From JAHIZC01 sp043813305 (lineage in GTDB: Bacteria; Omnitrophota; Gorgyraeia; Gygaellales; Profunditerraquicolaceae): 64,000 nucleotides of DNA. A model generated the notes under the pieces. That model worked only from the letters and a program-made list of their open reading frames with translations. It did not search any database and was not told the DNA's origin. Shown here piece by piece: positions 41,201 to 53,200 of the stretch (position 1 is the first letter of the stretch; the number at the start of each line of letters is the position of its first letter). The DNA lies in contig JBDRLC010000019.1 of the NCBI GenBank assembly GCA_043813305.1, forward strand, positions 1 through 64,000, given 5' to 3'. The translations under genes and the position numbers were made by a program.

Positions 41201-44200
41201 TCAGTTCATTGGTAGCGATACCACAATTACTACCGGCCTGGAGTTATCTAAATATCGCAATTCTTCAGATGGCGCTGTATATCTTGCGGCAGCTAGTAAA
41301 AAGTTTCTCATGGCAGGCCCCACAGCCGTTACTTACTCCTGTATTTCAGGTTGTGCTGAGAACGCATCCAGTACCGGGACTGTATCGTGGAGCAGTTGTC
41401 AGTATGATCCAGAGTATTTCGAAAAATATGAAGTTTATATCCAGGGTGCATTAAAGCAGACTATCACAAATGTCAATACTACGACATCAGGTGTTTTGAG
41501 TTGGGTGTGCGGAGGCGGTAATGGCGGTGGAACTACATTTTTAGTTAAGCAATATTGGAATGGTTTCGTCGGTCAAACTTCAGTATTCAAATCAAGCTGT
41601 CCTTTGGTGTTTGCTTTTGACGGAGAGGATTATAACTTTGTTTCAGATATTTTAGGCCACGGAGTGCTAGGTTATTATGTAGCGAAAGTCGCAGGAAAGG
41701 ATTTATATCTGCCGATTGATAATGATGAGTATCTCAAGATCGATTCCTCGCAGCTTAAGGAAGTAGACGGTACCTATAGGATCAAGATAAATGAGATGCT
41801 GCAGGAGACAACCTATCTTGATCAGGTAGAGCTGCTAGTTGTAGATTACCCTGAGTCTTATGAGATCTATCCCAACGAAGCACTGGATAATGATATGCAA
41901 AGAGGACTGTCAATATTGACCTCTAAAGATGAGAAACTGCCCGTATCTGCTGTTGATAATAAAGGCAGGGATGTTTTATCATATCTTGAAAAGATAGACC
42001 GCAGATATGCGCCTTTTGAGCATCTAGATATTACGGGTTTTGCCCAGCCGCATTACCTAATTCTGGATTTAGGAGACATAGATACTAAGAATGCCACTTT
42101 GTATATTAACGGCTGGACAGAATATCCCGGCAGCCAGGAGAATTCCCAGAACGATGTATTAGTAGCAGAAAAGAGGGGGATCCGTATGGAGCTTCCTTCT
42201 TTAGAGGTAGCAGGAAGGAACGGTAAATGGAAAAAGGTTACTGCTTTTATGGGTATGCCGGCAGGCCTGACTAAGACAATGACTTATGTTTTGCAGGATG
42301 ATAAAGGCAGATCAATTTTTTCCACAGATGACCACCGCATCAGAATAAAGAGTAATCAGAGGGTTTATTACGATAAGATCTGGGTTTCCTCTTATAAAGC
42401 CGATAATTACCAAGTAAAAAAATTAAAACCTCAGAAAGCAGGGCTTTTTTACTATGGTATCTCCCAATTTGTTTCAGAAGATGGCAGGAGTCCGGGAAAA
42501 TTCATCTATGCAGAAAGGGCTGGAAAGGATTATGTAAAGCAACAGGGTTATGCTACGCGCTACGGAGATGTCTTACCTCTGTTAGAGCAAGCAGATGACA
42601 AATTCGTGATTATGACTTCCGGAGATGAGATAGATCTAGAGTTTTTAGCCAGAGAATTACCGGAACTTCCCGAAGGTTGGAAGAGGAGCTTCTTGCTCTA
42701 TGCCAACGGATATTTTAAAGCAGCCACCCCTGGCAGGGCCTATGCCTATACAATTGAGCCTTTGCCGTTCCAGAAAATGCTGAATATCGGAGGAGGAAAA
42801 TTATATCCATATGAAATTCCTTTAATTGATTTAATCCGTTTTGGTAATTACGGTGAAAAGATCTTTGGGGTTCACCTCTCGTTTAAAGATAAGCTAGCAA
42901 TTTTGGCTCAGTATTTTGATATCTATTTTGGTAAAAAGACTGCGGTCCGCTATCCTGATGATCCGGAACATGCAGCTTATCGAAAAGAATATAATACACG
43001 CTATATGCCTGCTTATTTTCCTGATGGCCATGCGGATAAACCCGCTAAACACCGTTCGCTTTATACAGACTATCTCAAAGTAGATAGAGCATACCATCCA
43101 CTTCTATTAACAAACCCCACGGGAGGCAATGTCTGGGAGGAAGGGAGTAAACATCATTCGATCAACTGGACATTTGATCCTGCTCTTTTAACCGGTTCAA
43201 ACAGTATCAAGGTGCAGTACCACACGGATTGGACCACCGGGATCACTAGCGGATGGCAGTATGTTTCAGATGAGAACAACAATGTAATGTCTACAGCCAC
43301 CTTAAGCGCTCTAGAGACAAAATGGAAGATCCCTGTGAATCTGACTAATGGCAGCGATACGCTGGAGAACTGTAAAGTAAGGCTGACTTATAACGCCGAC
43401 AGCACATACTACAGTGAGTCAGGCAGTGTAATAAAAGTCAAGCCTTTTCGGATAATCAGCGTCAACTCTCCTGCGGCCGGAGACTCCTGGAGGATTACTT
43501 CCAGCCAGACAATCAGCTGGTCTACGGTGGGTATCCAGGAAAACGCGCCGATGAAACTCGCGTATTCTACCAGCAGTGGAGTTGCGGGAAGTTGGAGAAA
43601 TATGGACGGTGAATTCTTAACCCCTGCAGAAGGAGGGCCTACAGGCGGAACCGCCTCTTATACAACTACGATTAACGGCGCAGGTGGCGGTAGTTATACC
43701 TGGGCATCAATACCTAAGGATTTTTTATCCGGTTCATGCAGAATCAGAGTGATCCATGATATAGGTGTATCTCGCTGGCAGAAAGACTCTGAGGCATTTG
43801 CTATTACTCAGCCAATAATCAGGGTAAATCTGCCTTCAGGCGGGGATCGTTTAATCCGAGGGGATAGTTACAATATCTCCTGGACTGCAGAAGGGTTAAC
43901 CAGCGAAACATGGAGTATATACCTTGTTTATCTGGATTATCAGTTCAACGAGTATACCGAAGGTATTTATAGCGGGACAATCACCGATGCATCTCCGGTT
44001 GATAATATTTATAGTTATTCCTGGACCTGGCCAATAGATTTTAACCATCCAATTTCAGATTACGCAAAAATAAAGATTACAGATGCCACTAACGCTACTA
44101 TTCTTGATGATACCTATAATGATGCCAATGCCTGGCTGCGCCTGATGTTAGACCCGATGGAAACTACAAGCCTTTTCATGGGTACTCAGCCAACCAGTGC

Positions 44201-47200
44201 GAATAGTTGGCATATCAATTCTACCAAAGAGGTAAAATGGGATTTTACTCAGCCTTTAATGGGGACAGGCGGTACTGCGCAAATTTCTTATAATTACGGA
44301 GACTCTGGTTATACTCCATGGTCTATAATCGGCACTGCTGTTACCTGGACAGAAGGCTCTGTTACAGCAGATGGTACTAAAACATTCGCTCACAATACCT
44401 GGAGTTGGGGGATTGATCCGGATATGCCGGTACCAAGTATTGCCAAGGTTAGACTTTTTGATAATGGCAGGGCAGATACACTTTGGACCTCTGATGCATT
44501 TAACTTAGTTGCTCCGGCTATGACGATTACTGCGCCTGTTTCAACCAGCGAGTGGATTGCAGGAGCAGAATATAGTATCACCTGGACTGCTACTGACGGT
44601 GTGGGCGGGCACGTAAATACTGATGCCGGGGTGAAGAATAAATTAACAATTAAGTGCGATACTGAGGATGATGCCCCTTGGACAATCACTACTTCTGCGG
44701 TTCACAATCAAGCTGAATTAGGGGGCAGTTTCTTATGGACAATAGATGACAAAGTAGTTGATGCAACCGAAAACAGCATAGAAGAAGACATTGCAGTACT
44801 TACTGTTTATGATAATAGCCGTCCGGATACTACTGTGGCAGCCTGGACATTCACTATAAAAGAGCCGAGCATTACTATTACTTCGCCGGATGAAAACGAA
44901 GAATGGATTGCCGGCACTAGGTATACAATCACCTGGACTTCTACTGTCGGTGTAAGCAGTTCATTAGGGCTTGATTGGTCATCGGTTAGCTCTTCCAGTT
45001 ACAGCGAAATTGCAAGCAGTGCAACTCACGACACAGAGACAAATACAGGAAGTTATGGCTGGACAATTCCGGATACTACCCCTGATGCAGATGGCGATGT
45101 GGCTAAGATCAAGATTTATGATAATAACCGGAATGCCACTGTGTTTACCAAACAGTTTAAAATAACCAGGCCAATAATCTATCTCACCAGTCCGGTTACA
45201 GGTGATAATGCGCAGGCAGGAACGATGTGGACTATTCAGTGGACCACTACTGACGGAGTAGGGGATAAGGTGAAATTAGAATGGTACCACCCTGCACCTA
45301 GTATTGGCTGGACAGCAGTTAGTAATGGTTCAAGCGTAGACAATCTTGATGACGGTACAGTGAATAGTTTTGCCTGGACAGTCCCGATTAGTATTAGTAC
45401 TGACTACGGAGATAACCAGGCTTATATTAGAATCTGGGATAATAACCGTTTAGCCACGGTATTCGTAGATCCCGGAGAAGCACCGGGTGACGCGATGGGA
45501 TTCAATGTTTCTAAGCCTGAATTTGGCTTAATTCCTCCTTTAGCAAATACTACCTGGCGCAGGGGGAGCGCGCGTACAATGTCTTGGGATACTATAGGGG
45601 CAATGAGTAATAATCTGAGGGTTGAGTATGATGCGACCGGTAATTTTGAAGGCTCACAAACTGATATTACCACCCAGGGATATTTTACTGCTAATGAGCA
45701 GGGTTCCTATAGAAATTTTACCTGGACTATTCCCATGTCTGCCACTATTTCAGAAGCCGGTGCAGCTAAGCTTAAGGTAACTGATCTATTGCCGCCTGAG
45801 GCTAACGGAACCTCCGTAGCCTTTACCATAGCAAAACCGGCAGTGATCTCAATTAACCAGCCTGCAAGCGCTGCCTCTTGGACATTAGGGGCCATTAATA
45901 ATATAACTTGGTCCAATGAAGGTCAGCTTAATAATGTCAGGATCGAGTATTCTCCGTTAGGAGATTTTAGCGATACCCAAACATTAAGCACAAATTGGAC
46001 CTATGATGACTCAAGCAGCTTATATCAGGATTATCTGGGCACATACACCTGGACAATACCTAATGACGATGCGTATCTATCAGGTGGTATAGGCAAGATA
46101 AGGATTAGAAATACCACTGATCCATCGATAGTTCAGAATTCAGGAATATTTTCTTTGGTTGCGCCGAGCATCACTGTAGATCAGCCAAACGCCAGCTCTA
46201 AATGGGTGGTGGCAGAGAATCGTTTGGTCTCCTGGACAAGAGGGACCGGGTCATTAATCAGCAACGGCAAGATAGATGTATCTTATGCGATTAATGCAGA
46301 AGATACTGATCCATCCACCTGGACTGTTGAGTGGAATCAATTAGCGCTGGTTAATAATAATATATTTTCCTGGAATTGGCTCGATATACCAGTTTCTTGC
46401 GCAGGTGACTATATCGCAATCAGGATAGAGGACAGGGATGCTGATGGGTCAGTTAATGCAAATGGACGTACAGCGCAGAGCCGCGGTTATTCTGCGGTAT
46501 TTCCGATTTACGCAAATGTTAGCAGCATCAGTATACCCGGAGATACAACTTACGTTAATGATCTCTGGACAATTACCTGGACTACAACCGGGACTATTCC
46601 CGCAGCATATAGAGAAATCTATTACTACAAAGACGGGGATGATACTACGCTTTGGACAATTGCTGCAGCAGGCTCTGAACCTGCCAGCCCATATGGATGG
46701 ACTGTTGTTGATGATATCGCCGGTACAGTGAGTATCAGGGTCAGGGATAGCAGGGTAGCGGATAATGCTAATTCTTATGAAGACACCTCTAGCTTCAAGA
46801 TCTTAGGTCCTTTAATGCTGAATGCGCCTAACGGAGCAGAAGGGTGGGTAGTTGATGATACGACTAAAGATATTACCTGGACCTATAGAGGAACGATCGG
46901 CAACGTGGTGCTAGAATACTCCTATGATTCAGGTAATAATACCTGGACCTATATAGATGGCATAGATGCCAGCGGAATTGCCGCAAACTATAATGACGGC
47001 ACTGCTTCTAGCAGTGGTTCTTTGGGTAATGGCAGTTATGACTGGACAATTCCGGATACGGTTTCCGGTACGGTTAAAGTCAGGATTTCAGCAGGCAGCG
47101 GTGATACTGTTATGGTAGATTCATCAGATGCAGATTTTAAGATAATCGGCGAGTTGCAGCTTATTTCACCGGTTGGCGGTGAAGCCTGGAAGATTGGTTC

Positions 47201-50200
47201 AAACCACAATATTAACTGGACTTCAGTCCACGGCCCGTCAATGGAGAATATAGCTATACAGTTTTATGATGGAGACAGCTGGTATGATCTAGACCGCCAG
47301 ACCGAGGATGGTTGGGATAGCGTATCCAATAGCGGCAGTTACTCCTGGACCGTGCCTAGTTCAATCAGCAACTTAACTACTGCAGCTAAGATAAGGATAA
47401 AAGAGACCAATGATTTATCTAATACAGTTACTTCGGGCAATTGGACAATCACCTATCCGACAATTACCTTTACAACCCCGAATAAAATCACCAGCCCGGG
47501 ATCTGATGCATACTGGGTGGAAAATGACACTAAGATTTTACAGTGGTCGGCTGATGGTTCACTCAGGGGCAACCTTGCTCTATCCTATGCATACGGCCCT
47601 GATGCGAATGATCCTTCTGCCTGGACAGGTGTCACCTGGACCCCGATAGATACGGTTGTTAATACGACTGAAGAATTAGGCTGGGTAGCTCCTAGCCTCA
47701 CAACTAATGCAGCATTAAAGATACAGGATCTGAGTTGGTCAGGAAACGTGATTGGTTACTCAACGGTATTTGAGATAGTCGAGGAGCCGAATATTTATGT
47801 AACACTTGAAGGCGCTGATGATGATACAGCTGTTGCAGGTACAGATTGGCGAGTAGGTAAGGTGAAGAGAATCTCCTGGACCTCTGATTTTGGTGTGCAG
47901 GATAATGCCCTGGCTATCCTCTGGGATATTGATGACGACACCAGCGAGTATTGGACTGTAGAGGGAGCAGAGAATTTGTCCAACTCAGGATATGTTGATT
48001 GGACGATTACTCAGGATGTCTTAGCTGCCGGAATTTCTGCGCGGCCGATATATTTAAAGGTTAAAGATACATCGAGGCCGCAGACGCCTAACAGCCCGGC
48101 AATACCTACATTCAACGTTTTGCCGCCAAAGATCACTATATCAGATTTAACTGCGGTCTTAACAAAAGGAAGAACCGAAACAGTGACCTGGACTACTGAC
48201 GGAGATGTCGGAGAGAATAATACCGGCAATCTGCGTTTAGTTTATTCAACTGACGGCGCAACCTTTAAACATCTGGTGAGCGGCGCTGCCTATAATGCTT
48301 CTGACCCTGATACCTATACAACCGTTGCTGCTGTTGATGGTAGTTATACCTGGACAGTTCCGAATTCTGTAAGCAGCAATTGCCTATTTAAGGCTATTGA
48401 TGATACCCGCCCAAGTACAACCTCCGGTGTTTCAGGGGCCTTTAGAATATTACGCGGTGCAGTTAGCGTAACCCAACCCAGCGGCGCTGAGTTCTGGACA
48501 GTGGGAGCAACTAAGTCTGTTACCTGGAGTTATATAGGTGACATTGATAATATTAAACTTGAATATTCAACTGATAGCGGTAATAACACCTGGACAGTAG
48601 TTACAGGAGCCGATTCATTAGCACCGGGTCTAAATGGTACGGATTGGTTCGTAGCAACTCCTGATACTGCCGGCTTAGGAACTTTCAGTTGGACAATACC
48701 GGATAATATCTCTGATACTTCAAGCTTGAAGATTACTGCCGTAGATAATAGTGTTTCTACTACAGGTTCTTCAGCTGAGAACTTCTACATCAAGGGTTAT
48801 TTTACTGCGCCTAATCCGCCGGCAGGAGGCGCAAGTTGGACATTAGGTGGCATTGAAGATATAACCTGGACAACTACAGGCACAGTATCCAATGTAAACC
48901 TCTATTATACTACGGGAGATACCTGGACGCTGATCGATGGCGCAGAAGGTTTGAGTAATATTGAGGATGGCGGTTCCGGCTCCACTAGCTTTACCTGGAC
49001 TATACCTACAGATCTTGTTCCTACACCCAGTGCGACTGCCAAGGTCAAGGTAGTTGATGCCAGCGACGCTACTGTTGAAAGAGAGTCAGCAGCATTTAAG
49101 CTGATCGGTAAGCTTACTAATCTGACAGTTCCTGCAGCAGTTAATGTAGGAGGAGCATACGATATTCCATGGTCGACTACAGGTAATATATCAAACGTAA
49201 GACTGACCTATTCTATAGACAATCGCGCGACCTGGAGAAATATGAGCGGTGTTCTGACTACTGCCGGAAGCTATGAGCCAACCACAGTATCTAATAGCGA
49301 TTCATATGCCTGGACCATACCGAACACGCCTAATACTACCGCAGAGTGTATCGTCAGGGTTGCTGATGATGCGGATTACCAGAATGTATACTTTGATTCT
49401 GATGCCTTTAAGATCAGGGGCGTCTTGCTTTTGGTGTCTCCGGGAGGAAGCGCTGCTGAGTCTTATGCCGTAGGCAGCGCTACAAATGTTACCTGGTCAA
49501 CAGTAGGCAGCACGATCACCCCGGTTATGTTACAATACCGTCCGTCCAGTAATGCGGGATGGAAGAATATGGCAGGCGGCACAACCCCTGTAGCTACCGA
49601 AATAAATACCGACGCAACTCCGGGAACCTATAGTTATCTCTGGACTATACCCGATGATATCGGCGCAGCTGCGGAAATCAAGATATATGACCCAAGCGAT
49701 ACCCAGGTTACTACCAGTTCCTTAAATACTTTTTACATCAAAGGTGTCTTAGATTTAACTACTCCGGATGGCGGCCAATTCTGGACTATTGGCACACTGC
49801 ATGATATTGAGTGGACCTTTACTTCCGGAGGCGGCAGTACAAATTATGTCACGATAGAATATAAGCCGAATGATAGCATCGGCTGGACTCCAGTCGACAG
49901 CTTAGGAGAGCTTAGTGATGTGCCGGTTGAGGGATGGGCAGGCGTTGTAGAAAATGACGGGACATTCACCTGGACGATCCCCGATGCGTATTCTACTAAT
50001 ACAAAGGTACGCATATATGAAAAAGACGGATTATCTAACATTGATAGCTCAACACAATTCTTTAGAATAGCCAGGCCTACTTTCGGTAACTTTGCAGCTA
50101 CAGTCGGAGCAATCACAAATACAATTGGCACAGCCACTCAGGCCGAGCTGAGTTTCGGGAAAACTTACGACCTTACCTGGTCGACAACCGGTACGATAGA

Positions 50201-53200
50201 GGATATAAAACTCGAGTATACGCGCAGTAGTGCTTTTGCTGCTGATAAAACCAAAATCATTACTTCATCTTTAAGTAATGAAGCCGAGACTTTTGAAGAC
50301 TGGACGCCTCAGCCCGCGGATGTAATCGCCGAGAATGACCCCAATCTTTCCCTGCTCAGTTTTGAAATTGACAGCGAAAATCCGATTAATGACTTAGATG
50401 ACGAGGAGTATCTTACCTGTTGGTTTAAGATCAGCGAAAATTATCCGCCTTCAACTACTCCGCTGGTTATGAGAGAGGCATCAACTTCGACCTCTCCTTC
50501 ATTTAAGCTTTATCATGCACCGGAGGTGATTATCGCTCATCCGTTGGCAATTAGTGATGATTGGTATATGGGTACCAGCCGTAAACTGCGCTGGAAGACA
50601 AAAGGCAAGGTGACTAGGAACAACTTCAAATTCGAATATTACGGAGGCACTAATTTAGGCTGGCAGGAGATTCCCGGCTCTGATCGTACTTCTATAGCTA
50701 CAGAATCATATCAAGGCAGGGAATATTATACTGTCTTCTGGGATATCCCTTCGTTGATCGGATTAGTCTCTGAGGATATTACGAATTGTAAGATTAGAAT
50801 CACAGATCTGGATGATGTCAGTATAGTGGGTATTTCAGAGACCTTTACTCTCAAGGTGCCCAAGTTTACCTTAACCGTACCAACCGGCGGAGAAATTTGG
50901 GCGTATAATGATTTGGCTGCGCTCGCCTGGACATTTGATGGTATACCTAGCGGTGCAGTGGAATTGCATCTTTCCAGTGACAGCGGAACCAGCTATAATA
51001 TCTCTGTCAGCTCCGGCGAATTAAGTAGCCCGATGCCCTGGGCAGTGCTCAATTACCCCAATATCAGCACAATGCGGATGAGGATAAGGGATAGTGGGAG
51101 AACCGCAAGCTCTGATACTTCTGATGCTGATTTCACAATTATACCTAAGCCAAAGATTGTATCGGTTACGCTGACAGATAAGTACGATAGCGAAACTGAT
51201 GATTTTGTCGTCAATGAGGAGAATATGGAGAACGAAAAACTGACTATTTCTTGGACTTACCAAGGGTTAACCATAGGAAATAGCGGCCTGACGATTGATT
51301 ACTTTAAAGATACTAACGGAGACGGTGTTTATGATAGCAGCGAGAATAAATATACAATCGCCACAGGAGTTGCGCGCAGCAGCACGACCGACATTGCCGA
51401 CGGAAATTACTCAGGCGTTTATACCGGCAGCTACACCTGGACTATAGTGCCGACTGCCTTAGCCTCTTCTGCTGGAGATCTTAAATTACGTGTATATGAC
51501 CCGGATAACATCGATGTCGCTAACAATTACTACTTAGGTTATTCCGGAAGCTTCGTGATCAGAGGCGGCTTTGAATTCACTACGCCTGTTCTTTCAACTC
51601 AGTGGTATGCCGGTTCAAGTGATAACATGATCCAATGGAGAAATAAAGGAACATTTCCAAAGGTACACCTGTTGTACACCTTTGATGACGGGGAGACCTG
51701 GAGGGATATCGTGAGCCATGCTCCGATAGAGGTTTCAGATGATAAGATTACAACTGCCGGTGCAGCCGCGGCTACTGAATTAACTAATACCGGTTCATAT
51801 TCTTGGTCTATACCGGACCCACAGATAGCCAATCAGGCAGTGAGGTTGAAGTTATCAGATACCCAGGACCTGAACGTGCAGTCCAATAGTGCTGAATTTC
51901 ATGTTGTTTACTACACAGTTACATGGGAAATCAGAGACAGTGTTAACAGGGGCCATATATTAAATGCTACTGTGAAAGCTACGCACTCAGGTTCGCTTGT
52001 TGCTTCTGTTGAAGGTAACAGCCCGATAAGTATAAGGTTGCCTTATGGAAGTTTTGGCTTTAATTTCTCTAAGACAGCCTATGTTGAAACATCAACTACA
52101 GATTATCTTGTCGGTCCGACTACGGATTTAAGCTCGGATAATCTGACCAACGGGGTTATTCTCTGGAAGATATATATAACCAGTACTGCCGAAGCGCAGG
52201 CTGATTTCAAGGTCCAGTCAAACTTTGCCTATGATGAGGATACGGATAAATTGACAGTTAACTCCTGGCTGGAGAAGCAAGGTAAGCTAGTGTTGGGAGA
52301 TGATATTAATGCGTTAGGTAGCGCTATGATAAAGATTTACGACGGAGAATCATTAAAGGCGATACTTGAAGATGCTGTCCCTGACTCTAACGGCGGCTAT
52401 TGGTATGTGAATGCAACGGCCACAGTCCCTAAGGCAAGCGGTGGCTTAGGCCTGGCAGGCGGAAAGACTTATTTCGCCAGATGCGTGATTTACTATGGAG
52501 GAAGCGAAAAAACAGCTTATGAATCCGGAAATTCCTTTGAGATTAAAGTAAGTAAGACGATACAGTTGATTACTGCAGAGATTGAGAAACAGGTTACCGG
52601 CCTTGGCGGTACGGTTAGCGATCAAGCAGCATTGACCAGGTTGGCATTACAAGCTGCCCAGCTTAACATCCAGTCACAACTTGTTTCTGCTGCTGCTAGC
52701 ACACAGGCAGCAGTTGCTACTCAAGCTGCTGCTACTCAAGCAGCGGTTGATACTTCAGCTGCTAAAACTCAGGCAGCTGTATCTGGTGTGAAGAGCGAAA
52801 CTAGCCAGATTTTAACAGCCACAACCACTACTATACCGAATGCAATAGACAATATGGCTGTCAATCTAGCCTCTGAGATATCCACGGAATTAAAACCTTT
52901 TGTGCAGAGCGGTATTTTGACTCGTGATACTTCAGTAAAGCAGGGCGCGACAGTTACGATTTCTTATCGTGCACCCTCAGGTCTCTATCCGACTGTGACT
53001 GTGTATGATCCTCTGGATAGAATAAAGTTATCCGGAGCAAGGATGGTTGAGATTGGTGCAACAGGAGTGTATGCCTACGATGTGCAGTTCATATCTGGTT
53101 GGGGTTTAGGAGACTTTACCGTTGTCTGCTCCGAAGCCACAAAAGGTTCAGTAGATGCTATCACGATTAGCGTTATCAAAGAGGATATCTCAGGCCTCTC

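Noticed and set aside
43100..51915. CRISPR or satellite array within the giant gene
   Set aside because: The periodicity is in protein (about 113 residues) with low DNA identity and no spacer structure.
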